From: Palsa-504 sp963808315
GTDB lineage: Bacteria; Actinomycetota; Actinomycetes; Streptosporangiales; Streptosporangiaceae
Length of the DNA stretch: 64,000 nucleotides
Direction of reading: 5' to 3'
Assembly (NCBI GenBank): GCA_963808315.1
Contig: CAWEFK010000038.1
Coordinates: forward strand, 16,260 to 80,259
Numbering within the stretch: position 1 is the first letter of the stretch; each line of letters starts with the position of its first letter. The translations under genes and the position numbers were made by a program. The notes under the pieces are model-generated. The model worked only from the letters and a program-made list of their open reading frames with translations. It was not told where the DNA came from and searched no databases. Positions 10,611-18,643 of this stretch are shown piece by piece.

Positions 10611-11213
10611 ATGCGACGGATCGGCGTGATGGGCGGAACCTTCGATCCCGTTCATCACGGTCACCTGGTCGCCGCCAGCGAGGTCGCGCACAACTTCGCG
10701 CTGGACGAGGTCATCTTCGTGCCGACCGGCCAGCCGTACCAGAAGGAGTTCCGTGCCGTCTCGCCCGCCGAGGACCGTTACCTGATGACGGTGATCGCGA
10801 CCGCGTCGAACCCCAGGTTCAGCGTCAGCCGGGTCGACATCGACCGGCCCGGGCCGACCTACACCATCGACACGCTGCGCGACTTGCGGGCCGCGGCCGG
10901 GACGCAGGATCAGCTTTTCTTCATCACCGGCGCCGACGCGCTGGCCAAGATGCTCACCTGGCACGACGTGGACGAACTGTTCACCCTGGCGCATTTCGTA
11001 GGCTGTACCAGACCTGGTCACCGGCTGTCGGGGGTCGGCCTGCCGGCCGGGAAGGTGAGCCTGGTGGAGATCCCGGCCCTGGCCATCTCCTCCACCGAGT
11101 GCCGCGCCCGGGTCGAGGCGGACGAGCCGGTCTGGTACCTGGTCCCGGACGGGGTCGTGCAGTACATCGCCAAGCGAGGCCTGTACGCCAAGGAAAATGA
11201 CACCCGCGCGTGA
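10611..11213 (+). CDS. nadD: Nicotinate-nucleotide adenylyltransferase
   Basis: Transfers AMP from ATP to nicotinate mononucleotide in NAD synthesis. GGTFDPVHHGHL contains the HxGH nucleotidyltransferase motif, and ISSTECRAR is the C-terminal (I)SST signature. 200 residues, standard length, no frameshift. A GGGG box (aaGGGGGCatgag) precedes the ATG. The stop overlaps the upstream end of the rsfS reading, and the two are almost always adjacent in actinobacteria. Confidence 0.96.
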   Translation: MRRIGVMGGTFDPVHHGHLVAASEVAHNFALDEVIFVPTGQPYQKEFRAVSPAEDRYLMTVIATASNPRFSVSRVDIDRPGPTYTIDTLRDLRAAAGTQDQLFFITGADALAKMLTWHDVDELFTLAHFVGCTRPGHRLSGVGLPAGKVSLVEIPALAISSTECRARVEADEPVWYLVPDGVVQYIAKRGLYAKENDTRA

Positions 11214-11260
11214 GACAGGTAGAAGAGACAACGAGCCTACCGAAGGAGCCGCAAGCACTC

Positions 11261-11644
11261 GTGACTGCCACACCAAGGGCCGTCGAGCTCGTCGAAACCG
11301 CCGCGCTGGCCGCGGCGGACAAGCTGGCCGACGGCATCATCGCCTACGACGTGAGCGATCAGCTCGTCATCACCGACGCGTTCGTGCTGTGCTCGGCGTC
11401 CAACGACCGGCAGGTCCGGTCCATCGTCGACGAGATCGAGCTGCGGATGCGCCAGGCGGGCGCCGGGCTGGTCCGCCGCGAGGGTGAGCGTGAGGGCCGC
11501 TGGGTCCTGCTCGACTATCTCGAGGTGGTGATCCATGTGCAGCACTCCGAGGAACGCAGCTTTTACTCCCTCGAGCGGATCTGGAAGGACTGCCCCCAGA
11601 TCCCGCTGCCTGAGCTGGTCGTCAACCCCGGGAGGACCCGCTGA
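11261..11644 (+). CDS. rsfS: Ribosome silencing factor
   Basis: RsfS (Iojap/YbeB) binds L14 on the 50S subunit and blocks subunit joining under poor nutrition. The conserved core AADKLADGIIAYDVSD, VLCSASNDRQVRSI and LLDYLEVVIHVQHSEERSFYSLE are present. The GTG at 11261 with AAGGAG at 11243-11248 is preferred to an in-frame ATG-less extension from 11210, which overlaps nadD. 127 residues, intact. Confidence 0.94.
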   Translation: MTATPRAVELVETAALAAADKLADGIIAYDVSDQLVITDAFVLCSASNDRQVRSIVDEIELRMRQAGAGLVRREGEREGRWVLLDYLEVVIHVQHSEERSFYSLERIWKDCPQIPLPELVVNPGRTR

Positions 11645-11652
11645 GCGACCAG

Positions 11653-12276
11653 GTGCGGCTGGTCTTGTGGCGCCACGGCCAGACGGCCTGGAACGCCGAG
11701 CGCCGGTTCCAGGGGCAGAGCGACATCCCGCTTGATCCGACCGGTCAGGCGCAAGCCGGGCGGGCGGCCCCGCTGCTGGCCGCACTGCGCCCCGACCTGA
11801 TCGTCTCCTCGGACCTGACCCGGGCCACGAGCACCGCGGCTCCGCTGGCCCGGCTGACGGGGCTGGACGTGGCCCTGGACAAGGACCTGCGCGAGCGGCA
11901 CGGCGGCGTCTGGGAGGGTCTGACCGATGCGGACATCCGCGAGCGTTACCCCGCCGAGCACCGGACCTGGAGTCCGCCCGACGGCGAGCCGTCGAGCGTG
12001 GTGGCCGACCGGGTGGCGGCCGCGCTGCTCCGGGCGGCCACGGCGGTCGGCGACGACGCACCGGCGGGCGGCCTGGCCGTCGTGGTCAGCCACGGCGCCG
12101 CGCTGCGACTCGGCATGTCGCGGCTGCTCGGCATGCCAGAAGAGCTCTCCGGCGCGCTCGGCCCGCTGTCCAACTGCTCGTGGTCCGTGCTGGGCCAGCG
12201 GCACGGCCGGTGGCGGCTGCTCGAGCACAACGCGGGCACCCTGCCCGAGCCCATCGTTCTCAGCGACGACCGTTAA
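11653..12276 (+). CDS. Histidine phosphatase family protein (phosphoglycerate mutase-like)
   Basis: Cofactor-independent of metal, using a phospho-His. LVLWRHGQTAWNAERRFQG holds the RHG catalytic motif; Glu/His partners lie in RERHGGVWEGL and VVVSHGAALR. GTG at 11653 gives the shortest credible N terminus; GGGAGG at 11631 is rather far, so the real start may be a few codons upstream (a CTG at 11641 is in frame). Immediately downstream of rsfS, an arrangement common in actinobacteria. Substrate not inferable; some neighbours in this position act on phosphoglycerate or glucosyl-3-phosphoglycerate. Confidence 0.88.
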   Translation: MRLVLWRHGQTAWNAERRFQGQSDIPLDPTGQAQAGRAAPLLAALRPDLIVSSDLTRATSTAAPLARLTGLDVALDKDLRERHGGVWEGLTDADIRERYPAEHRTWSPPDGEPSSVVADRVAAALLRAATAVGDDAPAGGLAVVVSHGAALRLGMSRLLGMPEELSGALGPLSNCSWSVLGQRHGRWRLLEHNAGTLPEPIVLSDDR

Positions 12277-12285
12277 CGTCAGAAC

Positions 12286-13098
12286 ATGACAGACAATCAT
12301 GCCGAACGGCCCGGCCCGCACGCCTCCATCACCTGGTACGGCCAGTCGGGTTTCCGCCTCGCGGCGGGTGAAAGCCGCGTATTGATCGACCCGTTCCTGA
12401 CCGACCGGGACGACCGCCGCTACCCGCCTCCCGCCACCGCGGCCGGTTTCGCCGACATCACGCTCGTGCTCTGCACGCACGAGCACATAGATCACCTGGA
12501 CCTGCCGTTCCTGCGGGAATTCTGCGCGGTCAACGCCGGCGCCCGGATCGTGATGCCCGCGCCGGTGATCGAGGTCGCGGTCGGCGGCGGGCTGGCCGCC
12601 GAGCGCCTGCTTGGCGCGGTGCCGGGGGAGGAGCTGACCGTCGGGGACGTGACCGTGCACCCGGTGCCCGCGCTGCACGGCCTCGGCGGTGACCAGCCGG
12701 TGGTGTACGAGTTCGCGCCGGACGGCGGGCCGGTCCGGTTCCTCGGCTACGCGGTGGACATCGGCGGCGTCCGGTTTTTCCACGCCGGAGACGGCCTGGT
12801 CTACCCCGAGCTTCCCGGCGCCGTGTCCGCGCTGGCCCCCGACGTGCTGATGATCCCGATCAACGGCCGCGACCACATGCGCGAGGCGAACGGCATGGTC
12901 GGCAACATGAACGAGACCGAGGCCGCCTGGCTGTGCGCCCAGGTCGACCCCGCCTACGTCATCCCCATGCACTACGACGCGATCGCCAGCAACACCGGCG
13001 ACCCCGGCCACTTCACCTCACTGGTCCGCGAGTCCGGCGCCAGCAGCACCGTGCTCGTCCCGGCGCGGGCCACCCCCCTCACCGTGACGCTGTCCTAA
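12286..13098 (+). CDS. MBL-fold metallo-hydrolase (UlaG-like)
   Basis: Metallo-beta-lactamase fold hydrolase. THEHIDHLD supplies the HxHxDH metal site; further ligands are likely in FHAGDGLVY and IPMHYDA. Similar layouts occur in L-ascorbate-6-phosphate lactonase (UlaG) and UPF0173-type proteins. 270 residues, complete, no signal peptide, so cytosolic. It lies ten bases after the phosphatase and converges on the solute-binding gene. Substrate unknown. Confidence 0.88.
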   Translation: MTDNHAERPGPHASITWYGQSGFRLAAGESRVLIDPFLTDRDDRRYPPPATAAGFADITLVLCTHEHIDHLDLPFLREFCAVNAGARIVMPAPVIEVAVGGGLAAERLLGAVPGEELTVGDVTVHPVPALHGLGGDQPVVYEFAPDGGPVRFLGYAVDIGGVRFFHAGDGLVYPELPGAVSALAPDVLMIPINGRDHMREANGMVGNMNETEAAWLCAQVDPAYVIPMHYDAIASNTGDPGHFTSLVRESGASSTVLVPARATPLTVTLS

Positions 13099-13111
13099 AA
13101 TGCCGCGCGGC

Positions 13112-13852
13112 TCAGCCGGGTGGCTCGGCCGGCGCCACCGCGGCGCCGTCCTGGCCTGAGCGCCGCAGCGCGTCGCCGATGAACCCGGTGGCCTTCAGCT
13201 CCTCGATGGTCGCGGCGAGAAACGCGATGGTGCCGGGGGCGCGGGACCTGCTGGTGCCCAGGGCCTGCCTGATCTGCATGAACCGCTCATCGATCAGACG
13301 GAATCCGGGCTGGCGCGCGACGAAGCCCTGGACGGACTGCCTGATCCCGGCGCCGGCCTCCAGGCCCTGCCCGCGGAACAGGCCGAGCCCGTCCGGCCCG
13401 CGCACCAGGTGAGCCCGCTCCAGGGTCCGGGACAGGAACAAGTCGTACGCCGACCCTTCGTTCACGCCGATACGCACGTCTTCGCGGTCGACGTCGGCGA
13501 GCGTGATGATGCCGGAGTCCTCGGGGACCACGAAGACCCCCTCGACCACCGCGTACGGCGCGGTGAAGGCGACCTCGGCCGCCCGGGCCGGCTCGATGGC
13601 CAGAAAGCAGATGTCGGCGAGGCCCCGCACCAGCGCCTCGAAGCTCTCCCGGGCGGCGTCGAAGCAGACGAGGTCCACCGGGACCCCGAGCCGCGTGCCA
13701 AGCTCGCGGGCGATGTCCACCGTCACCCCGGCCGGGGCCGCGGCGGTGCCCGTGGCCAGGACCGGGTTCCCCAGGTTGATCGCGGCGCGCAGCACCCCGC
13801 CAGGCACCAGATCCCTGGTCACCTCGTCCCGGACATCGCTCACGACGGTCAC
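13112..13852 (-). CDS. Substrate-binding domain (SBP family 3) protein without signal peptide
   Basis: Family 3 periplasmic-binding-protein fold: GGVLRAAINLGNPVLA at the N terminus, a ligand-site region VCFDAARESFEALVRG and FLAIEPARAAEVAFTAPYAVVEG in the first lobe, and VNEGSAYDLFLSR in the second. GTG at 13852 is chosen; longer readings to 13954 add a Cys/Gly-rich artefact. There is no lipobox or signal sequence and no transporter genes nearby, so it may be a cytosolic or orphan sensor-like binding protein rather than part of an ABC importer. Confidence 0.8.
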   Translation of the reverse strand: MTVVSDVRDEVTRDLVPGGVLRAAINLGNPVLATGTAAAPAGVTVDIARELGTRLGVPVDLVCFDAARESFEALVRGLADICFLAIEPARAAEVAFTAPYAVVEGVFVVPEDSGIITLADVDREDVRIGVNEGSAYDLFLSRTLERAHLVRGPDGLGLFRGQGLEAGAGIRQSVQGFVARQPGFRLIDERFMQIRQALGTSRSRAPGTIAFLAATIEELKATGFIGDALRRSGQDGAAVAPAEPPG

Positions 13853-14572
13853 AGTACCAACCGCCACCCCCCAACCGCCCCCGCTCCCCGACCCGCCGCA
13901 CCTCCGCCGGCAGCCCCCGGTGCATCCCGTGCCGTATGCCGACTGTGAAGGCACCGCCGGCGCTTGGCGATCGAGGCAACGGTCACGCTGTAGCGGGGGT
14001 CGCCGCCGCAGCCAGTCAGGATCTGCCCGGCCCGTGCTAGACGGGCGACGAGACCAGGCGGCCCGCGCCGGTGCCCGGCCCGCGCGAGCCTGGCTCGTCC
14101 CGCCCCGGCCGGCCCCGGGCCGCCCTCCGGCGCGCTGGCCCGGAACCGGCCTGGGGTGGTGTGGGTGTGGGTGCCTGCACTAAAGAATGTGCACGGTGCA
14201 GCACCCATACCCATCCGGCCGGGCACGCAAGGGACGGGAACCACGTGCTGTGACCCCAGAGGCCGGCGAGCGCCTGCCCGCGGAGCGGGCAGCCAGATCC
14301 CGGCCCGGCACGGATCCCGTGACATCCGTGGTGGCCATGCGGCGCCCGTGCCGGGTGGGTGCAGCCTGCCCCGCAAGGACGGTGGTGGATCCGGGCTCCC
14401 GGGCGGACCCGAGCCACACCGATGGTCCAACGCGCTTGCCCCAGTGCCACATGCCAAGTATGAAAATGTCCGGCCCGCGCGGCGGCTGACCATCGAAGCC
14501 ACGCTCTAGCTGTGATGCGTGTTTTATCACCCCGCCGTGCTGCGTGCGCCGGTCACTTCGTCGGACCCGGGT
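13853..14572. other. Intergenic region without a convincing gene
   Basis: About 720 bases between the SBP gene and the DUF3089 remnant. Several long open frames exist on both strands, but none resembles a known family and they look like GC-driven shadows. The only structured element is the hairpin at 14163-14212. Confidence 0.6.
14163..14212. repeat. Inverted repeat in the intergenic region
   Basis: Outer arms GGGTGTGGGTGC (14163-14174) and GCACCCATACCC (14201-14212), one mismatch, plus inner arms GCAC/GTGC around the loop TAAAGAAT. It could be a terminator or a protein-binding palindrome; no adjacent reading frame decides. Confidence 0.55.
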
Positions 14573-15310
14573 TCACGCGGGAGGCCGGTGCGCGCTGATG
14601 TAGGCGGCCGCCTCGGATTGCACAAGATCGACGAGGTTGCCGAGCGCGAGATTCGGATCGTCGACGTGCAGTCCCCAGGCTGAGTCAGGAACCGCGGTGA
14701 GAAGGGAGCCGTCGTGGATCTGCGTCACGATGAGCACGTTGGCTCCGTCGCTTTTGACGCAGCTGGCGCTGTACTGGTCGTCGAACTGGATCCAGGGCGT
14801 CGATACGGCGGGGTAGTACTCGAGGATTCCCTCTGTCGCGCTGCCGGCCACCTCCTGAGTGGGAAGCTGGACCCGGTACGCAGACACGAGCGTTCCGGTA
14901 CCTCCCGCGAGTGCAGCCGGGTTCGTGCAGACCTCCTGTTGCGTGATGCCGTTCAGGACAGGGGGATCAGGCCGGCCGAACAGCGCATCGGATGGCGGCG
15001 GCTGGAAGAAGGCGTTGTAGGCCACCACGCACCCCGTCTGAGAAGCGGAGCGACACGCGCCGATCTTGCTGAACGGCCCGGTACCGTCCGCGCCTACCGT
15101 AAGGTTTGCGCCGGTCAGAATGGCCGAGACGAGTAGCCGCCGGGCGCTGGCATCATTGTCGATCTGCCCGGAGATGAGCTGGTCGAGTTCGTCGGCGCCC
15201 TCGGAATGCCCGATAAGGACAACTCCGCGGCCGTCGTTGTAGTGCGCCAGATAATCGCGCCATGCGGCCAGCACGCAGCGGCTAGCGGGACGCCAGGGAG
15301 CGATACCCGC
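14573..15310 (-). pseudogene. DUF3089 protein, 5'-truncated remnant
   Basis: The C-terminal ~230 residues of a DUF3089 (lipase-like alpha/beta hydrolase) protein. The open frame begins after an in-frame TAG and has no good start before AAWRDYLAHYNDGRGVVLIGHSEGADEL, where GHSEG is the nucleophile elbow. Normal DUF3089 proteins carry about 100-150 residues and a signal peptide before this point. The missing front abuts the stop of the upstream hydrolase, suggesting a deletion joined the two. A GTG at 15274 could still start a short product, but it would lack the N-terminal half of the fold. Confidence 0.75.
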
Positions 15311-15316
15311 CGCGTG

Positions 15317-16072
15317 CTATGGGAGCAGGTGCCGGGTGAAGAAGCGCTCAGAGTCCGCCAGTTCGAACGCTGGTACCTCCGCGTGCCGCCCGGGGTTGGC
15401 GTGCAGCGTCTTCTCGCCGGAGCCGAACGCGCCGAACAGCGCGAGTCCCGCGGCGCGCGGGACCAGCTCGTCGTCCCACTGCAGCAGGAACTGGACCGGG
15501 ACGCGCACCCGGGCCGCCGCCTCGGCCAGGGTCTCGTCGCCCGCCAGGCCGAAGACGGCGGCGGTGATCCGCGGCTCGGCCGCGACCAGAGGGACGCCGA
15601 GCGCGCTGCCCAGCGAGACACCCCAGTAGCCCACCGGGCCGCCGGGCCCGACCTGGTCAAGCCCGATCAGGGCGTCCAGGGTGGCCTGCCACTCGGGGAC
15701 CGCCTGCGCCGCCAGCACCGCGTTGTAGCGGACGACGTGCGGCCCGATGGGCTCCCCGGCCGCCGCCCGGGCCCTGATGTCCGCGATGAACTGCTCATCC
15801 CGTTCGGTTCTAGGCCGGTCGCCGAACCCCGGGGCATCGATGGCCGCCACCGCGAAGCCGCAGTCGGCCACGTAGCGCCGGGCCCGGGCCACCCCGCCCG
15901 GCGCCTTCTTGTGCCCGCGGCCGCCGCCGTGTCCGAGCAGCACCAGCGGCCGTCGGCCGGCCGCGCCGGCCGGCGACCAGAACACGCCGGTGATGTCGCC
16001 AAGGGTAAACAGGCGTGCGGAGACACCGTCCGAGGTCGTCTCGGATTCCAGCCGCAAAGATGTGACATGCAT
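15317..16072 (-). CDS. Alpha/beta hydrolase
   Basis: Serine hydrolase of the dienelactone-hydrolase/acyl-esterase type. Oxyanion-hole region LVLLGHGGGRGHKKAP, nucleophile elbow GVSLGS, acid QWDDELVP and a C-terminal His in NPGRHAEVP form a full triad. The ATG at 16072 (MHVTSLRLES) is preferred over 16117 because GAAAGG lies nine bases upstream. 251 residues, intact. Upstream, 16073-16290 is notably A/T-rich and probably carries this promoter and that of the divergent MFS gene. Confidence 0.87.
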   Translation of the reverse strand: MHVTSLRLESETTSDGVSARLFTLGDITGVFWSPAGAAGRRPLVLLGHGGGRGHKKAPGGVARARRYVADCGFAVAAIDAPGFGDRPRTERDEQFIADIRARAAAGEPIGPHVVRYNAVLAAQAVPEWQATLDALIGLDQVGPGGPVGYWGVSLGSALGVPLVAAEPRITAAVFGLAGDETLAEAAARVRVPVQFLLQWDDELVPRAAGLALFGAFGSGEKTLHANPGRHAEVPAFELADSERFFTRHLLP

Positions 16073-16290
16073 AGGTACGTTGCCTTTCGGGATGCCTGCG
16101 GGCACTCCCATGGCCACCTATGTCAGCTGAACCCCGGGAGCACCCATGTCTGATACCGCGATAATGGGTCTCACCTCCTCGGGCCGGTCAGCATTGCATT
16201 TTCTTTCCGCTAACAATTATCAGTTTACGCTCGCGTATTTATCTCGGCAACTTACTTGCCATTGCGATTAACGGCATTTACTGTGATCCG

Positions 16291-17907
16291 GTGGCCGCAT
16301 CGGACTACGCAGGAGCAGACGGCAGACCCGCGCGGCCGCCCGGCGGCGTGGCCAGTGGCGTGGCCAGCGCGGGCTACCGCTGGTACCTGGCCTCGCAGGT
16401 GCTGTCCCTGTTCGGCACGATGATGAGCTACACCGCGCTGTTCTGGCTCGCGCTGCACATCAGGTACGGCGGCGCCCCGACGCTGGCGGCCATCGATGCG
16501 GCACAGTGCCTGCCGATGCTGCTGTTCAGTCGCCGGGCCGGGACCATCGTGGCCCGGCACCGGGCCGCCCGGATCGCGATGACGACCCAGGGCCTGCAGG
16601 CCGCCGGGGCGCTGGCCATCGGCCTTCCGCTACTCGCGGGGTGGATGACGATCTGGTACCTGGTGCCGCTATCGTTCGCGATCGGCGGCGTCCAGTGCGT
16701 GGACCTGCCGGCCCGCCAGACGTTCATGCTGGATCTGGTCGGCCCGGATGAGCTGCGCCGCGGCAGCTCCCTGTTCGCCACCGTCACCGGGCTGGCCAGG
16801 ATCACCGGTCCGGGCGTGGCCGGGGTCATCATCGCCGTCAGCGGCGAGACCGCGGTGTTCTTCCTCGATGCCGCCTCGTTCCTCGGCGTGATCGCGGTCC
16901 TGTCCACGCTGTCCGGACGGATGAAGCCAGGTGCGCCCGCCGACCCCGCAGCCACCCGGGCCCGGCGCTTCCGCTGGCTGCTCGACCTGCCGCCCGGGGT
17001 CCAGGCCGCGGTGGCGATGGCGCTGCTCGTCGGCGGCTTCGGGCTCCAGTTCGCGGTGACCAATCCGCTGATGGCCAGCAAGGTCTTCCACCTCGGTGCG
17101 GTCGGCTTCGGGCTGTTCGGCACGTTCACGGCGGTCGGCGGGATCGCGGGGAACTACTACTCCTCGCGACGCAAGGACCCAGGCCCGCTGGAGTTCATCG
17201 TCTGGTCCCTCGCCTTCGGCGTCGCCGAATGCGTGGCTGCGGTCATGCCGGTGGCGTGGGCCTACGACGCGATCATGGTCGCGGTCGGCGCGTCCACCCA
17301 GCTCTTCGCGGCCAGCGCGACCGTCTACGTTATGCAGGCCACCCCGGCCGCCCAGCGCGGGCACGCGCTCAGCGCCTACAACGCGGGTTTCATCGGCTTC
17401 GTCCCGGCCGGCGCGTTCGTCGTGGCCGCGATCGCCGCCACCGCCGGGACCCGCTGGGCACTGATCGGCCCCGGCCTGGCCGTCGTCGTGGGCGCCGTCA
17501 CCCTAGCCGCCCGCACCCAGGCCGGCGAGGCCGACAATCCCGAGTCCCAGCCGTCCTTACTCCGGCGGCGGCCCGAACATCGCGACCGGATTCTCCCAGC
17601 AGACCGCGCGCAGCCACGCGTCGCCCAGGCCGAGCCGCTCGAGCCCCGCGATCTGCCGAACGTAGGGGTAGGGGATGTTCGGGAAATCGCTGCCCAGCAG
17701 GATCTTGCCGCCCAGCCCGAGCTCGCGGGCCAGCGGCAGGGCGGCGGCGGGGAACGGGGCCAGCTTGTCGAAGAACTCGGTGAAGATCATGGTGGTGTCC
17801 AGGGCCACGCGCTCGTAGTCCGCGGCCAGCCGCAGGAACGCCTCGTAGTCCGGTGCGCCCATATGCGCCACGATGGCGGTCAGCCGTCGGTGCCGCATCA
17901 GCAATGA
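16291..17907 (+). CDS. MFS transporter (EntS-like exporter), with doubtful C-terminal extension
   Basis: Membrane transporter of the MFS_3 type with about 12 helices (for example WYLASQVLSLFGTMMSYTALFWLAL, VAMALLVGGFGLQF, ALIGPGLAVVVGAVTLAA). GTG start at 16291. The recognisable protein ends near residue 415 (AARTQAGEADNPESQ, about 17550); the open frame runs 350 bases further, antisense to the amidohydrolase gene, with a Gln/Gly-rich tail that resembles no transporter. A lost stop or frameshift near 17550 is likely. Typical MFS_3 members export small molecules such as siderophores or drugs; substrate unknown here. Confidence 0.82.
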   Translation: MAASDYAGADGRPARPPGGVASGVASAGYRWYLASQVLSLFGTMMSYTALFWLALHIRYGGAPTLAAIDAAQCLPMLLFSRRAGTIVARHRAARIAMTTQGLQAAGALAIGLPLLAGWMTIWYLVPLSFAIGGVQCVDLPARQTFMLDLVGPDELRRGSSLFATVTGLARITGPGVAGVIIAVSGETAVFFLDAASFLGVIAVLSTLSGRMKPGAPADPAATRARRFRWLLDLPPGVQAAVAMALLVGGFGLQFAVTNPLMASKVFHLGAVGFGLFGTFTAVGGIAGNYYSSRRKDPGPLEFIVWSLAFGVAECVAAVMPVAWAYDAIMVAVGASTQLFAASATVYVMQATPAAQRGHALSAYNAGFIGFVPAGAFVVAAIAATAGTRWALIGPGLAVVVGAVTLAARTQAGEADNPESQPSLLRRRPEHRDRILPADRAQPRVAQAEPLEPRDLPNVGVGDVREIAAQQDLAAQPELAGQRQGGGGERGQLVEELGEDHGGVQGHALVVRGQPQERLVVRCAHMRHDGGQPSVPHQQ

Positions 17908-18462
17908 GCCGAACGGCTCTGGCCCGGTGTGCGCGGTCCCGACCGGTGCGTGTCCCGCGTGCACGACCACCGGCACCCCGGCCTCGGCGAGCAGGCCCCA
18001 GACCGGTTCAAGCTGCGGGTCGTCGGCCGGGAAGCCGCCGACCTGCAGGTGGATCTTGAAGATGCGCGCCCCCGCGTCCAGCGCCTGACCCACGTACCGC
18101 TCGACCCCGGGTTCGGGATAAAACGTTGCCGACGGCAGGCACCCCGGCGTGGCCTGCCCGAACGCCAGCGTCCACGCGTTCAGGTCGGCGGCCATGTCCG
18201 GCCGGTGGGCGTAGGCCAGCGCGCTGAACATCCGCACGCCCATGCTCCGCAGGTGAGCCACCCGCTCCTCGTCGGGCCACTTGTACCGGATCGGCCAGCT
18301 CACGCCGATCAGCGGCCCGGCCGCGTCGAAGTACTCCCAGACCCGGCGCAGCATCCGCGGCGGCAGGAAGTGCGTGTGGATATCGGCCAGCCCGGGCAGC
18401 CCCAGCGCCCGGCAGAAGGCCGGGACATCCGCGTCCTCCTCCGGCGGCAGCATGTCGTCCAT
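17557..18462 (-). CDS. Amidohydrolase family 2 protein
   Basis: Metal-dependent TIM-barrel hydrolase/decarboxylase. Metal ligands: HTH in DIHTHFLPP, His in VVVHAGHAP, His in AIVAHMG, and Asp in LLGSDFPNIPY. The Lys in FKIHLQVG may also take part. The ATG at 18462 (MDDMLPPEE) is chosen; the frame is open further upstream but without family similarity. About 300 residues, the usual size. It converges with the MFS gene. Family members act on cyclic amides or decarboxylate aromatic acids; which applies is not visible. Confidence 0.87.
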   Translation of the reverse strand: MDDMLPPEEDADVPAFCRALGLPGLADIHTHFLPPRMLRRVWEYFDAAGPLIGVSWPIRYKWPDEERVAHLRSMGVRMFSALAYAHRPDMAADLNAWTLAFGQATPGCLPSATFYPEPGVERYVGQALDAGARIFKIHLQVGGFPADDPQLEPVWGLLAEAGVPVVVHAGHAPVGTAHTGPEPFGSLLMRHRRLTAIVAHMGAPDYEAFLRLAADYERVALDTTMIFTEFFDKLAPFPAAALPLARELGLGGKILLGSDFPNIPYPYVRQIAGLERLGLGDAWLRAVCWENPVAMFGPPPE

Positions 18463-18643
18463 CCCCCGATTCAACCCGAAACTCCCCGCCGAGACGTCAG
18501 CAGGCCGGCCTAACTCGTGTTTTGCGCGTATATCCGGTATGAACTGGATCCGGGCGCCATGCTCTTCCGCCGGCCAACTGGCCGGCCCGCTGGTGGTCGG
18601 TGCGATTTCCCAGGTCACCAGCCTGCGTGTCGGCCTGGGCGTG

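Noticed and set aside
13998..14530. Several 100-220-codon frames on both strands
   Set aside because: Arg/Pro/Gly-rich, mutually overlapping, no ribosome-binding site or family similarity; treated as noise.
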